From the NCBI GenBank assembly GCA_963575645.1, contig OY754470.1:1922001-1986000 (forward strand): 64,000 nt of DNA, written 5' to 3'. Shown here piece after piece: positions 1 through 13,527 of the stretch. The notes under the pieces were generated by a model, which ran no database searches, was not told where the DNA came from, and was given only the letters and a program-made list of their open reading frames with translations. The DNA comes from Xanthostigma xanthostigma (lineage: Eukaryota > Arthropoda > Insecta > Raphidioptera > Raphidiidae). The first letter of the stretch is position 1; the number at the start of each line of letters is the position of its first letter. The position numbers were made by a program, and so were the translations under genes.

Positions 1-1973
1 TTTTGTTTTCTAAAAGTGCCGATTGTTTCGTACAGTGCCTGGCGAGACTCAGTGTACGTTCTTTTGATCACAAAAATATTGTATAATATGCATTTTTGCC
101 CGTTTAACATATTCATACGTAAACTTTTTCTTAGATTGTGCTACTTAGTAATAACATGAAACATTTTTACGATAATATTTATTGTGTAATACATTATAAA
201 AGACACGTTTTGCATATAAAGTAAATCGTTTTTTGTTTTGAAATTATCTTTCTTACCAACTTCAAATGGGTTTCATTTGAAATTTGAGAAAAGTAAACTT
301 TTTATTGATTTGATTTTGAAACACATAAAATACTGATTTTTAGCGTCGGCGTCGTCAATATTTTTGTGTTGCTAAAAAAATTAGATTATTACTTAAAGGG
401 CGGTTTAAAAAAATAAAAATAACACTATTTCTTAGACGATAAATTACAGCATTGAGAAATATAAAAGTAGCTCTTTGAAACTTGCAACTGAGACAGGAAA
501 CAACAACAAAGTGCCCAGCGTCGTACCCGCCACATGCCCAGATGTCAATGCGTCGAATTAATCCATATTTAATTTAATTTGAGATCCGTCATGTCGTTGT
601 CTGCCGTCGCGGGCACAACTTTCAAAAACCTACTTTTACCGCGATTTTAACAACCAGTTTAATCGCTTGTAAAATATGCCCTTTCTCAAAATTATTTTTT
701 TTTTTTGAAATTACGGTAGGTAATGAAAATAGATAGGGGAACTAGTTACATAAGAAAAATAAAAACTTGTATCAAAATTTAGGTATTGGTATTTTTTACG
801 TGAATTGAAAATTAATATACGGGAAAATTTAAATCTGAACTTCTAAACAGAACTTACCCATAGATAATTGTTGTTGTCTGTTAAAATTATAATTATTTAC
901 AGCTATTACTTTTTTGATCACTTCCAAGTCGGGAAATTCAAAATATTCATGACCTGTGCAGACAGAAATATAAAAAAGTCTGGCGTTAAATTCGTTATAT
1001 TTGCTAGAGATAATTTATTTAGACACATATTGCTTTTTTTAATTTTAGACCATTATTTTAATTCGGGATTGGTCTGGGACAAAAAAAAAGTGACCGGGAA
1101 AAACGATTCGAGTGGAACCTGTATTATACGGCTTTTAATTGTCATTAGAGACTCCCACCGGAAGACCAGTCCAACGGGAGTTCTCCCGGTATTCTCTAAG
1201 ACCTGGCCGAGTCTGTTAAAATAGAATATTATAGTCAATTTAGCATTTATAATCCTCGAGTCTTCACAACAACCAATTTTCTAAAATCTCGAACTTCGTG
1301 AAAAGTAGGTAAATAGTTTTTTCTTTAAATTATTTTGTGAGTTTTTAAAAGTTTCTCTATGTTTAAATTTTTTTCTTATCCAAATTTTAATTTATTTATC
1401 TATAATTAGAGATATTTCGTTTCTCAAAAGGTTCTATAGTCCAATTCCAAAATAATTGACAGTGACGGCATATACTTCACAATATAAGCGGCACAGTTTT
1501 TTTTTTATATAAATGGGACGGGAATGAAAATAATAACACATATTTTGGATCCATAATATAGGAATAATTGTTTTGCTAAAAATTGTTCGGTTTCTGATAT
1601 ACGACTTTCAGCTTTAAATCTATATTTAAGTCCTGTCAGTCTATTCATAATGTTTTTAATTGCTAGTTTTCTAAAAGTTCAAATATTCAATTTTCATCAG
1701 ATATGTTGGGCGTAGCGAAGTTTAGAAGAATATAAAAACTTCAGTGACAATAACAGGTTTATATATAGGTCGCAGATCGGAAAAAAAATTGTTAGCTTAA
1801 CAGAAACACTTAAAACAGACTTTATTATTTTAATATTCTTTGAAAACAAACTTAGATATTCTCACAACTTGAAAATCTGTGAGAACACGAGTCTTTAAAT
1901 TGATTTTTAAATTCTGATATAATGCAATTTTATGTAAACAAGTTAATTACAAAGAGCCAATATTATATAGGTA
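1..1973. other. Gene-free AT-rich stretch
   Basis: I see no supported gene here. Open frames are short, AT-rich and without recognisable motifs. A GC-richer patch at about 1083-1215 is open for about 60 codons on the minus strand, but I recognise no family. Another at about 510-615 has no evident frame. This is probably the 3' flank of gene A or intergenic DNA. Confidence 0.5.
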
Positions 1974-2149
1974 CAAGGCCGGCACTGTATTTTTGTCGCA
2001 TGAAACAAATGGCGCCCACCGCCCTACATGGACATTTTTTTCAGTATCTGTTTTTGTGCAACTGCTACGTAGTCTAATCGTGAAAAAGAAAAAGGTAAAC
2101 AAAATTTGTATAGCACAAAATAACTAATAGATGTACAGAGCCGGCCTTG
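1974..2149. mobile_element. Short terminal-inverted-repeat element (MITE-like)
   Basis: The ends are inverted copies (CAAGGCCGGC at 1974, and its reverse complement, with one mismatch, ending at 2149). The matching segment continues inward to a CTGTA/TACAG motif. At 176 bp it is too short to encode anything. The flanks show no clear target-site duplication, so the superfamily is open. Confidence 0.5.
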
Positions 2150-2220
2150 GTTAAATACATGCAAAACTCATTTTTCGGTTTTTTAAATTTGTTAAACTTT
2201 ATAACTTTTCACTTCAAAAT

Positions 2221-2342
2221 CAGTATCGTAACTAGGGCGGTGTCCAGGCACAGGGCGCAGGCCCTGGAGGGGCACAGAAATGACCAGACCAGGACCAAGT
2301 TTTGGGTTTTCAAGGGCGCATAAAAGGCTAGTTACGGCACTG
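2221..2342. mobile_element. 122-bp hAT-type MITE with perfect 8-bp target duplication
   Basis: Terminal inverted repeats CAGTATCGTAACTAG and CTAGTTACGGCACTG bound a 122-bp non-coding element. The 8 bases on each side (TTCAAAAT at 2213-2220 and 2343-2350) are identical. An 8-bp duplication with a CAGTG-like terminus is the signature of the hAT superfamily. It must have been mobilised in trans. Confidence 0.85.
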
Positions 2343-2350
2343 TTCAAAAT

Positions 2351-5300
2351 AATTATTAAAATCGTAAACTGCAGGTAATGTGTATAAAAACTAATGTTTT
2401 TGTGTTGATTGAAGATACTTCCTCCTTGAAAATTTAACAGTTCACATTTATATCATTTTTTTTTCAAATATTGATCTTAAAATATCCAATACTATAGTTG
2501 CTCTGTCTGGCTTTGTCAGAGTACAAATCGCTAATTTCGCTCAGCCTATTCTACTCGACAGGCATTAGTGGTACTTAAAGTAACACTAGTGTATGCGACA
2601 GTGTGTCAAATTGATGTTAGCGAAATACTGTGGCAAAGATATTTTTTTTACAATAGATTCGTAGAAGTCGTTAAAGATGCTCTCTATGTTGTTGAATGCC
2701 GTCATACTTTGTGCTTATTTGTTTATTTTGTGGTGGAGAACACATCCCAATAATAATATTTGAAACACACCCCGTAGAAGAGTGAAATATTTCAGAACAT
2801 GAATAATATTTTTAGCTAAAAATAATTCCGTTTCGACATTTTGTGTTGGTTTCAAAATTAACTGCATCCAGATTTTCTATTAAAATTCTGTTTTTACCTT
2901 TACTACTTTATTCATAGAAAATGTTTTAACAGCCAAGAGTAGGTACTTTTACTTCTAGAATTATTTAAAAAGTCGATTTTTATGAGGATGAATCTATTTT
3001 CTAAATTCTCATTTAGAAATATATATTTTTTAAAAATTTGATTTGAGTTTTCGCAATTGAAATGTTCAAAGAGGATTATCTAGTTTGCTTATGGGTAGCC
3101 TATTGTTAACCTTCGTGTGTATCTTTTACTTATAGGCGATCAAGTAGTATACAAATACGGTAATGTTGTGAGTTAAGCCGGTTATAATATAATTAAACAT
3201 GTGGTTTTGTGTTGGCTCAATGACATTGGTCTGAATGTTATGGGGATATGTAAATTATTATGATCAGCGATTGACAATCAGTTTCAATTACAAAATTAGA
3301 TACTAGAATACTCAAAGGCCGCATTTTAGTGAAGTAAAACTTTCAAAACAAACTGAAGTTTATCAGAAATGAAAGGTTCTTGCGGCGTTGCTCATTCGAA
3401 AATATAGAAGTTCATAAACATTTTACTCCACTTTTCCTGATCGCACATTGTCTTTTCACATTTACTTAACAGTTTTTCATTAAATTTTGGAAATATAAAT
3501 TGTTTTTTGAATATTTTATATCCATGATGATATTATAAGGACTTTCTAGAAAATTTTTCTGAAATGTTAAACATTGAAACTTTTTTGAAAAATAATTTTG
3601 GAACTTGAAATCAATTCATAGTTCTAAGCCGATTTTTAGTCGCTGTTAATCATCTATCAAGATAAATTGTGGAATGCAGATTATAGACGTTGTAAATTTT
3701 GCTATAAGAGCATAAATTGAGAAATATTTTTATTGCCACTTTTCTTAAGAGCTATATTTGTAATTTTTACAGTTGCTAAATTAATTTTGATAGAGCATTA
3801 CATTTTTTTTAAATTACCATATTTTAAAGTAACTCAAAATATGAATTACTACAATAATATATAAATCCACTTATTGTTAATCGCTGCTTTATTAACCGGA
3901 AATAGTATATTTTCTTTGACAGTGTTTACTTGTAGGTATTAAGAAGGATTTCCGATTATTAATATTTAGCTTTACTTTAATTTTTGTATAGCGAGTAATC
4001 CAAAAGTAAATTACTACCATAGACAGAAAATTCAAAGTGAAAAATATTTGAATTAGTATCCTATTTGCTGTGCTTTGGGGATATGACGTCTTCATCAAAA
4101 TGTGCCATAAATTTAACTTTTTGAACGGAACAGCGTTATATTTTTCCCTTAACTGGTGTACCTACATAAGATAGAGATCGAACGGCAATTCCTTTAGAGT
4201 TACTCAGGTATGAGAGGTGTAAAAAACTGACGTAAATGGTTTAAAGAAACTAATGTTTCTCCATCTCATGTACGGCAGGTAGGTAGGAAAATCACTGAAG
4301 AAAATATAAAGCTTGTTGACAAATCAAAAGTCTGCCGGCCACTGGCTCCTAGACTACTGTTACTATATAATCTGTTTTATTTATTCATGGTAAAGTCAAG
4401 TGTTGGCACAACAAAAAGGACGCGTATTATTTTCTGATACATATCTTTTAAATCACGTTGCAAATGGGACATCGATTTCTTATTTGGCACTGAATATTCT
4501 ATCTATGATTGACGCATATTGCTTTACTTTTGGGTCATCATGTACATTTGATTTTACGTCTATGGAAAATAGAAATTCAGCTCCAATATTTTTTGTAAAT
4601 AAGCTGTACGTTGCACACAAATATTTAAAAAGAAAACTGCTGTATTCTTTTATTTTGGAGCTAAATTTGGCGTCTTTTTAATTTTAGTACTCATGCAGTC
4701 ATGCAGACATGCACATTTTTAAAATAATTTAATCAAAAACTATAATTTTTATTGTGCGTTTGTATTTATTATAAGTATTCGTCGAAACTACTATTTTTTT
4801 TTCGTTGATTCGTTAATATTCTAGAAGAACAAAGACAAACGCAAAATTTTTTTTCTGTAAACGACCTCTGAGCTGATATAAATAATATTTTCGAATTTCA
4901 AAAATCATGATCAACAAAATATAGGCATTCATTCATTCGGTGCACAGCTTAAATGGCAAAAAAGCGCAGTGAACGTGGGAAATATTTACAACCAAAATAA
5001 AAAATTTCTGCAATTTTACATTTTTAAATTCAATGCATGAATGCTTGACTATTTTATCATTTTTTATAATAATCTTACGCTTTTTGTAATTGTAAAGAAA
5101 ATTAGATTGAAAATTTTTGTCAACCAAATCACATCCTCTTCTATTAACGCGGAAAATTTTGTTTACTACCGGTACGATCTTATAACTTAAACATAGGCTA
5201 TGCAAAGTTGTTTTTGGAAAATAGTAAAAAGAATTAACACGAAATTATGTTGGAATGTTTCGTTGCTTAATTGCAAAAATAAATTGCTGAGAAATTAACC

Positions 5301-6756
5301 AGCGAAACGTTCAGTATAATTCAGTGATAGTTCTTTATTGATTTTTGTTCAATTTCTTGCGAATTTAAAATATAAAACTGCGCTAGTTGGAGATAACTTT
5401 AGAAGTATGATGTTTGTATTAAAAAATACACAATATCACGAGTTCGTATAGTGGTTCTGACACGAAGTGAAATGGATTTTTAGAAAAATTCGAAATTTTG
5501 CCACTATAAACGTCGTTATATCTCAGATTCCAAATTTGAATTTAAAAAAGTGGTAGAAAAAATGCGACACCGAAACGTAGAATCCAGTAAAATAATTTAT
5601 TTTGTTTTATCTTATGTTAATGAAATTTGGTAACGTAAAATAACATCATGAAATTATTGATTAGTTTTTATTTACATTGTTTTTCATGAAACTTTATACT
5701 ATGTACAGTGTTTCATGCAAAGTAGAGACATGAAACCGTGTAAGGGAAGTAAATATTTTTGTGATACTTGCGTAGGTGAAATACATGCACTTTGAAGTTT
5801 TGCAGATGTGTCCAGTTTCAACGGTGTTTTGTGTATTTTTTATATAATATTAAATCCATTTAAATAAATTGTATGATTGTCAATTGTAATAATAACCAAT
5901 AAGCTTCTAAAAGCTATTTATATATATGCGAAAAAGCATTTAATAATCATAAAAACTATAAAAAATTTAAATAAAAATTTGGTTTTTTATTAATAATACT
6001 CTTAACCATATAACAATATCGCTCGCCATCTTGCTTTAATCTCTGCGCACTTGTTTCAATAAGAAACACTTATTGCCAACTAAATATAATATGAATTGTT
6101 TGGTGGTTTGTGTTGATATTATGTTCGCGAAATGATATTAACAAACGTTATTTTTCCTTTTGTTTTTTACAATTGTTTAAAAAAGTAAAGTTGTTTTTTA
6201 GTAATTAATTAAAACTTTGAAATTTCTTATCACTTTTTACAAAAAGAAACATAATAAATTATATGGAATAGCATTGTTTTTTATGACAATATTCTAAACA
6301 GCATATTAAGTTTAATTCTGAATTGTTACAATAGATAATAGCGTTCCTGAAAATGTCGAAGAAAACCTTATGTTTTTACGTAATGATCAAAAACACCAAT
6401 ATTGATTTTTTAACATTTCGAAGATTTATTCTTATCTCCAGCACTTTTACTGGTTATAAAAAACTGTTAAAAAACATCAGTATAGGGTTTTTCGTTTCTT
6501 AACCAAAACAAGATTTTTTTCGAAATTTCACATCAGAACTATGTTTAATGATTAAAAATCGTCTACGTTTAAGCGAAACGATTTTTGTTTTTTGGTCAAT
6601 TTTATAACATTATTTAATTTTCTATGACTGCTTGAAACTAGTCTCAAGCCTCAATAATGAAATTGTTTTTTTATGGACACATATGTGATCATAATCTAAG
6701 GTCCTTGTCAAATCAGATTTTCTGACAATGCTTTCTGCAACCCAGCTGAAGATATA
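2351..6756. other. Gene-free AT-rich stretch
   Basis: No gene, RNA or clear mobile element was recognised. Open frames at 3892-4098 (minus), 4400-4681 (plus) and 4933-5205 (minus) have AT-rich composition and low-complexity Phe/Lys/Ile translations, consistent with chance. Confidence 0.5.
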
Positions 6757-7301
6757 CAGGATGATTCCAAAGTTGACGTTATCCTTTCACCAGCGAATAG
6801 GGCTTCAACAAATAAGATTTTTTTTCCTTTGGCGCTTTTTCGAAATATCAACATCAACGGAGATATACAGAGTGTTAAAGTTTTAATTTTTTTACTCGGA
6901 AACGGTGCGCCGTACCAAAAAATAATAAAAGAGCTTTTCTTTTTAGAATTGAACAAGGAATTCAATAACAATTTTTATTTTTAGAAAAATCAGTAGAGTA
7001 CCATTTTTTTTCTTAAAAACATTAAACAACTTTTTTCTACGCGCGCCACTGGTCAACCCAAAAATATTTTATTTATTGGAGAATTTCCCTCCCACGTAGC
7101 TATTGACACCTACACAATGTTTCTTAAATATCTCAAGTGGTTTGGCAGTTACTAATAAATTTTAATTTTTTAAATAAAACTTTGACACCCTGTATCTCCG
7201 TTGACATTGATATTTCTAAAAAGCGCCAAAGGAAAAAAAATATTATTTATTGAAGTCCTATTCGCTGGTGAAAGGATAACGTCAACTTTGGAATCACCCT
7301 T
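6757..7301. mobile_element. Inverted-repeat (foldback) element, about 545 bp
   Basis: The segment at about 6757-6880 reappears in reverse complement at about 7185-7301: both translate to KSAKGKKILF and FAGERITSTLES when read outward to inward. Arms are about 115-120 bp with scattered differences, separated by AT-rich DNA. The ends read CAGGATGATTCC and its partner AGGGTGATTCC. The matching peptides come from arm identity, not from a gene. Superfamily uncertain, possibly Tc1/mariner-like. Confidence 0.65.
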
Positions 7302-9061
7302 AAACTTAAGTTTGGTTTTAAACAGAACAAAACATACAATTTTCAGTTGCGTATCTAAATTAACCGGGAAATGTGTTTTCCCAGCTATAAAATAACCTGA
7401 GAGAAAAAATGTTTGTACCGATTGATTTTTTCGTCATTTATTTTAGACTTCGAAGGCATATAAACTCTTGGATTGAAGTCGTTTTAGATAATTTTGTGTC
7501 ATAAAAAACACAGCTATTAGTTATGTAGGCATTGATTGTCAAAAATGTACCATACAAACAAATGGAATTAAATGAAATGAATGAAAGATACAAACATTTA
7601 GTACAACGAGAAAGAGAGGGAGGAGGCTCTCGCAGGTCCTTCGTGGTGTTCGAGAAACAGATATAGTGTAGTAGGTGTGTTGTAGTAAAAATATGTTGTA
7701 AAATATATGAAAAATAAATAATGACACGTTATACAATTATAATATTACAGACACAAGCCATGACACACGACACCGAAAGGGATTCTGGTAAACATTTTAT
7801 TTTTGTTATATATTATTGAACAGATTTTTGTAATATTTTTATTATTTTAAAGTGTGCCTACCTACCTAAAAGAAACATCTAATGGCGCGTTTTTGTGGGA
7901 GTAAAACCTTGCCGTTTGGAGGGCGTTATGTTTTTCAGTTACACCGTTAGATGACAGTGCGTAACGATTGCTGTGTTCAATTGTAGTATGGTTTTTGTTG
8001 ACGGGGACTTCCAACTGAAAATTATTTATTATTTATTTATTGTCACTTAGGTGGCGCTGCTAGTAACTTAAAGTTGCTGTGTCGATAGGGCTTTATCTGT
8101 AGAGTGTCCAAAGGGCTGTAGGCTTTGTAACTTAAAGTTGCATTTCGCAAGCTTAAATTTATGTTTCACATCTGCCAGGAATCCCACGACAGCTTCTATG
8201 TTTTTTATTACAAGAAGAACCATGTCTTAGTCTGGTATTATACTATCAGAGATTTTTTGTGTAAATAAAAAAATTACGACAAATTTTTGTAAGAAATGAA
8301 AGATCATTTTATAAAAGAGTAATTTTACGTATACTTAACTATAGTTTACCACAAAATATCGCAGATGTTATTTCTTTGTCTCGAATTGACTATCAGCTGC
8401 CATTAGAAATATAGGTATGTAAAACAAGAGAGGCGCGAATAGTAATTTTCATAAACACCCAAATGTAAGTAAAGTTTGTTTCACCATCGAACTGTCATAA
8501 ATGTTACAAGTATACTAAATATGAAGTAAAAATCAGTAAAAGAAGGGGTCTTGTTATAAATACTATATATATCTCGTGCGTAATAGAAATACGACTCGTC
8601 TGACGTAAAATTCGCTCGTTTTTAACATAATAACCCGTGAGTAACAAACATCACTAGATAAATTACATTTTTTTATTTTAAAAAGTTGAGGGTTGTGCGT
8701 TTAGAATTGTAACTTGACATCTAGTATTTTGTGTTTGGGTATTTTTCCAATTGTTTTAAAGCTATTTTCTCATAGTTCTTTAAATATTCCTCGAAAACAA
8801 TTTTTGACAAACGATGTATTTATTTGCCGTTTTAGCACGATGTTACAATATCAAATAATATCAGCGAAATAGTATTTTGGAAATTACGCAATGAATTGTG
8901 AATTAAAATGTAAGTTTAGGGTAGACGCAGGGTATCTATAACTATGGGAATTGTTCGAAATTCTTCGAATATAAAGTAGAAAAAAATATTTGGTAAACGA
9001 GCTATATATTTTTGTTTTCACCCGGAATTAAAATCAAATTTTCATATAAACTGTTTAATAG
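7302..9061. other. 3' flank of gene A, otherwise featureless
   Basis: No gene recognised. The 3' UTR of gene A probably begins at 9061 and runs leftward. The frame at 7539-7736 (minus) is hydrophobic and low-complexity, with no supporting signal. Confidence 0.4.
8819..8824 (-). terminator. Candidate polyadenylation signal of gene A
   Basis: AATAAA on the minus strand, about 240 nt downstream of the gene A stop codon. It is the nearest canonical hexamer I found. In AT-rich DNA it could be chance. Confidence 0.3.
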
Positions 9062-9549
9062 TCAGTAATTAAAATAATAATTGAAAATTGTTTTCCGTCT
9101 GTCCCTAAGTACAGCAAGTGTTTTGTTTGGAAAAATTTTGAGTGTTTTAATTTTCCATAATCGAATGTCACCAGAATCCCTTGTTAGACGTTCACCTAGC
9201 AATGGCGTAGGTTTACCGATTCGCGGGGTTTCGGAATCAGGCTCGGGTGGCGAAGCCGGTTCCGACACGGCCAGTGGTGGCTCGCGCAGAGCCTCCGCAT
9301 TCTCATCATCGTACTCGGGCAACGGTGTGGCGCTGCCATTTGTCTTGGCCGAGTTCACGTGACACGAGATTAGCAAGATGGCGGCGGCTCTAGCCGCACC
9401 TGCGCGTGACGCCGGAACAAGTACGCCGCGACTTCCGCCCTGCGCACTGCTTGTGCGACGCGAATAACCCGACGCTATCGTTGCTGCGCTGCGCTGACTC
9501 GAACGCGATGTTGAACGCATACCGCTGTTATTCGAAGTCAGTGGAATTC
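9062..9549 (-). CDS. Gene A exon 5: cytoplasmic tail of EB-module membrane protein
   Basis: Terminal coding exon as modelled. The acceptor is GTGCAG|GA at 9550, entered in phase 1, completing the Gly codon begun at 18744. It encodes residues 215-375, all cytoplasmic. The first part is Ser/Arg-rich (SRSSQRSAAT, SRRTSSAQGG) and likely phosphorylated or basic-binding. The second part is Pro/Glu/Asp-rich (PLPEYDDENAEAL, SEPASPPEPDSE). GC content is far above the surroundings, which supports coding to about 9160. The last 25 or so codons are AT-rich and Lys/Asn/Phe-rich, so the true C-terminus could differ. A second phase-1 donor (GCAG|GTGCGG) lies at 9400/9399, so a shorter form continuing to an unseen exon is possible. 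The antisense frame at 9081-9362 is a shadow. Confidence 0.75.
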
Positions 9550-10145
9550 CTGCACATAATTCAGATTTAATATACTTCTCAACTCTTTTCAAATTATTTA
9601 TTAGTTGACTGTTGTTTTAACATTAAATTTTTTTTTTTGGACTTAGTATAATGTTAGTTGCAACTACGTGTAGAATTAAATAAAATATAAGATATTCTGT
9701 TGTGAAAAATATTGCTGCAACGTTTACAGCTCAGCTAAATCTGAGTGCAGATTTGCGCATTTTAGCGCGCTGAACCTCTTGACTACAAACAAATCTAAGT
9801 ACTGGTATAAACATTCTAAAGATGTGTTATTTGGTTATTACCAAGGAGTAGTTAATAAGAAAATAAACACAACTTATTTCCGCCTTTTTTTAATCCCAGA
9901 AACGCGTTAATATTATATTATTTTGTTCGTCTTTGATTGTTTGATGCAGATGGATCCCATCATCATGCTTATAAGTCTTATAAAAATTATTTAACTACCT
10001 ACAATATATTTCTATTATTACGAGGAGTTATAGAAAATACTTTTTTCTTAGTGCAATATCTAATTATTAAGATGCTTGTTAATATACTGGTGTTTAGAAA
10101 CTGGTGAATTTGAGGTAGAATTGAGTATCTATATAATCTTTAAAG

Positions 10146-10431
10146 TCAGTGGCGTAGTTAGGTGGCCAAGGATCCCTTGCCAAAAAGTAAACAGGACCCA
10201 TAATCAATATTAGACAAAATTAATATGTAGATCCAGAACCAAAATTATATAATTTAGTAGGTATTGTTTCAGTTTCATTTTGAAGAACGTAATGTTGTTT
10301 GTATATTGATCAAAACAAATAAAAATAACTGAACTATTATTTCTTTAAGATGCTTCAAGATAGGCTAAGGTTCCCCTGAGCTTCGGACCCCAGAACACTG
10401 CCCCACTTTTCCTTAGGGTAGCTACGCCACT
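10146..10431. mobile_element. hAT-like terminal-inverted-repeat element
   Basis: The left end CAGTGGCGTAGTTAGG is mirrored on the right by GGGTAGCTACGCCACT. Ends of the form CAGTGGCGTAGCTAGG are common in hAT elements. About 286 bp, non-coding. No intact 8-bp duplication was found, so the copy is probably old. Confidence 0.55.
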
Positions 10432-11107
10432 CTCTGAGGCATGCTAGAAATATTCTATCTAATATTTTTCTGTTTGTAACTTACTACGATTATTTTTGCT
10501 AGAAAAAAAACTGTAGTGTTTATATTTGCACTAACTGCAACTAGCTCTAAAACATTTTACAATATACGCTGAAAGCGGGCCGCTAAAGTATTCTTATTAA
10601 AAGGATAGGCTAAGTCCCGAATATCTTGAAATATACTACTTTTACTGAAAAATCTTTCAGAAAATTCTGTTTTTCAGCACATACCTTCGCTGTCATAAAA
10701 ACAGGTTTGAAAATACAATAAGAAACTAATGATTATATGCTTCTTTGATCAAAACATAAATAATACACTAAAAAATAAACACACTAAAATAATATTGCGT
10801 TTAGTTCAAAATACAAATAAAAAGTTGAATTAGTTTTATATTACTGCCATGAAAAACTGTAAGCGCTAAAAAGTTAGTTACCTAATGATTTTTTGTTTTA
10901 CATTTTGCATTCACAGAAAATTGGTTTTGTTAGTGGAAAATTCTGTTATTGCATTATCTGCTTAAACTCATTAGCACGCAATAAAAAAAACACTAGAAAT
11001 TTTGTTTGATATATATTATTTCGTTATTTTTTTTTTGTATCGATTGTTTAGAGAGAGTTTTCTCAACATAATTTTTTTTTTGTATTGTTTATATAGGTTT
11101 TATGATA

Positions 11108-11160
11108 AATAATATAATATAATAATAATAATAATTATTATTATTAAATTAAATTATTAT
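11108..11160. repeat. AT-rich AAT/ATT microsatellite palindrome
   Basis: Runs of AAT switch to ATT repeats, forming a self-complementary AT-only stretch that can extrude as a cruciform. Confidence 0.7.
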
Positions 11161-12638
11161 GATTATAAAACGCATACAGAAATTTCATGGCAGTAATATT
11201 AATTAAAAATAGGCCAAATAGGTTAAGGCGAATTTATAGCAAAGAAGTATTACAACGTACACCTTTCAACCATTGTCAATTATTTATTTTATTTTTAATT
11301 TAAAAAACTGCCGAAGCGATTTTTTTTGTTGACTTGATGTCTAAAACTATAGTTTTCATAGTTTCAATATTTCGGAACTACAGTAAACATTTTGTTAAAC
11401 CAGGGTGGCCGTAAAACTGAACCATTTTGACCGATCCGTATATTATCAAATTTGAAATTTGGTAAATTTATGTTTCGTGGACATTTTCTCGTAAAATATT
11501 TTTTTTCCTGAAATCTCATTCCGGAGACATACTCAATTAAATCTTAAGTACGTTGACTTAATTTTGCGATAACGCTTCGCCTTAAAATAATAAAGGATTT
11601 TGTGCAACATAGATTTGATCCAAATAAAGCAATGACACATATCTATTATAGACAGAAAACAGTTAGTATTTTGTATCAGGCGTGTAAGTAGATATTGGCC
11701 TGCTACAAAAAAAGAAGTCAAGGAAAGGAAACACGTTGGCCACAAAAATTTACGCACGACATCAATTCTTATCTTAGCCCAACATTCTATACTATTTACC
11801 ATGTGTTTAGACGGTCGACGATTGATTAGTATTTTTAGGATTGTTTATTTACAAACGCTGGTAAGACGGACATGTAACAGATTGTTAAATCCTCTGTAGT
11901 ACGTATATGCGCAGTGGTAATTAGTTTTTTTACAGAAAATTTGAGTGAAATTATGAGGTTCAGACTTGTTGCATACGACGCAGACTTTTATTGTCCTCAC
12001 ACTGTCGTCGATTGTTGCTCAGTACCTCCATTTCTTTCTGTCGAAAAAAATGCAAGACGGACATGATTAATAGGTCTATTTCGTAAATTGATTTATTTGA
12101 AGTTACACTTCTTTTGGCGCGTTATGAAAAAAAACTGTGACAGCACATTGTAACATCAAAATTAACAGGGTGAAGTTGATCGCAGAAAAATACCACCAAC
12201 AGAATAGAGGTAGCGAACTATTGACTCGTCATATATCGTTGTAGTTGTTTTTTGGTTCACTGAGCGAGGAGGTAGAGACCATGCGCGTACGGTCTAATAG
12301 TTGTATTTATGGTAATCTCACTCCAGTGATTTTATTTAAAAAAATTATTGGCATGCAAATTAGAAATAGTTGGCAAAACCAAAAGTGCACATCCCGCAAG
12401 TTTTCCACTGTATGATAAAAAAATAACAATTAAAAAATACTTTTAATAAATTTAAAAAGATTTAAAAATTTTAAGAAATAAATAATTAAAAATTGAAAAA
12501 ATATTTTTTTTTAAGTTTGCAAAAATAAAAAAAATTAAGAACTACCTATACATAATATAATATATAATTAATATCAAGTGGAATAAAATAAAACAAAATA
12601 AAAAGAAAAAAAAAAGAAAAAACTCAATGATATCGTAA

Positions 12639-12701
12639 GGAATCGAACCCAGGACCTTGCCCTCGGCGATCCAACGGCATAACCATTACGCCACGGCTGC
12701 C
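12639..12701 (-). mobile_element. tRNA-derived SINE head
   Basis: On the minus strand the sequence begins GGCAGCCG and carries an A-box TGGCGTAATGG and a perfect B-box GGTTCGATTCC about 40 nt later, the internal RNA polymerase III promoter. The cloverleaf does not close (no matching 3' acceptor strand), so it is not a working tRNA gene. An AT/A-rich tract follows on the 3' side. Element ends not defined. Confidence 0.55.
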
Positions 12702-12958
12702 TAATACCTGGAGTGGTGTTATCACGGTATACAAGTGTAGCACTTGTTTTATGGATTACACTATATTTACCAGCAATTATTATATTGTTTTTAAACTATT
12801 ATAGCTGTCAAAAATAATAAAAAATAAAACTGTTTATAAAAATTAAACTACTGAACACATTTTAGTGAATTTAAATAGGGTTCTGGTCTGATAGTAAACA
12901 AAGTGAATAAAATATAACCCAAGGCAATCCGACCAAAATTGCGATCTGTAGAGTCGTG

Positions 12959-13000
12959 ACGTACGTACGTACATACGTACGTACGTACGTACATACGTAC
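12959..13000. repeat. ACGT tetranucleotide microsatellite
   Basis: About ten ACGT units, with two ACAT interruptions. The unit is its own reverse complement, so the tract is fully palindromic. Confidence 0.9.
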
Positions 13001-13209
13001 AGACCAACCGACAACTGCTGTTTGTGATTTTCAATTACAATTTTAATAGTATTTATGAACTCAAATTGATTTAAAAATGGTTCTATTTTATAGATTAGAA
13101 TCTCCTCTTTTCAAAAAGCTTCAATTTGAATGGATTTCGTGTGAAATTAACTTAGATATAACTTCTTATATGAACGAAAGTCAGCTCTGACGCACAAAGC
13201 GATAATAAA

Positions 13210-13238
13210 GCACATACCGCTAGTTTAGCGGTATGTGC
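13210..13238. repeat. Perfect 12-bp-stem hairpin
   Basis: GCACATACCGCT and AGCGGTATGTGC are exact complements around a 5-nt loop (AGTTT). Too small to be a transposon with visible ends; it may be the core of a decayed palindromic MITE. Confidence 0.6.
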
Positions 13239-13527
13239 AATTAGTTTTTAATCACGCCAAAGAAGTATAAATTCTAATTCAGTACACGCGTTCACTTTTT
13301 TTGTAATACGTGCATTGCAAGTGCAATATTACAAACTTATTTTCGGGGACAAAAGTTGGGTTTTTTACGAAGAATTAAGAGTTCCTTTGGAAATTCCTTT
13401 CGGGTCGAAAGTACTAAGCGAAAATTGTAAACTATAATTTTGATAGTTTGCCTAACCTACAATATTCATTCGCAAGATTTTGCAAGTTTTAATGTTGTTC
13501 TTTTAATGCACTTATTACGAAAATTAC

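Noticed and set aside
868..1238. Overlapping frames on both strands near the window start
   Set aside because: Low-complexity AT-rich parts around a small GC-richer patch, with no domain or splice evidence.
9081..9362. Plus-strand open frame rich in Ser/Gly opposite the gene A tail exon
   Set aside because: It is antisense to a GC-rich coding exon that joins in phase to the rest of gene A, and has no splice or start context of its own.
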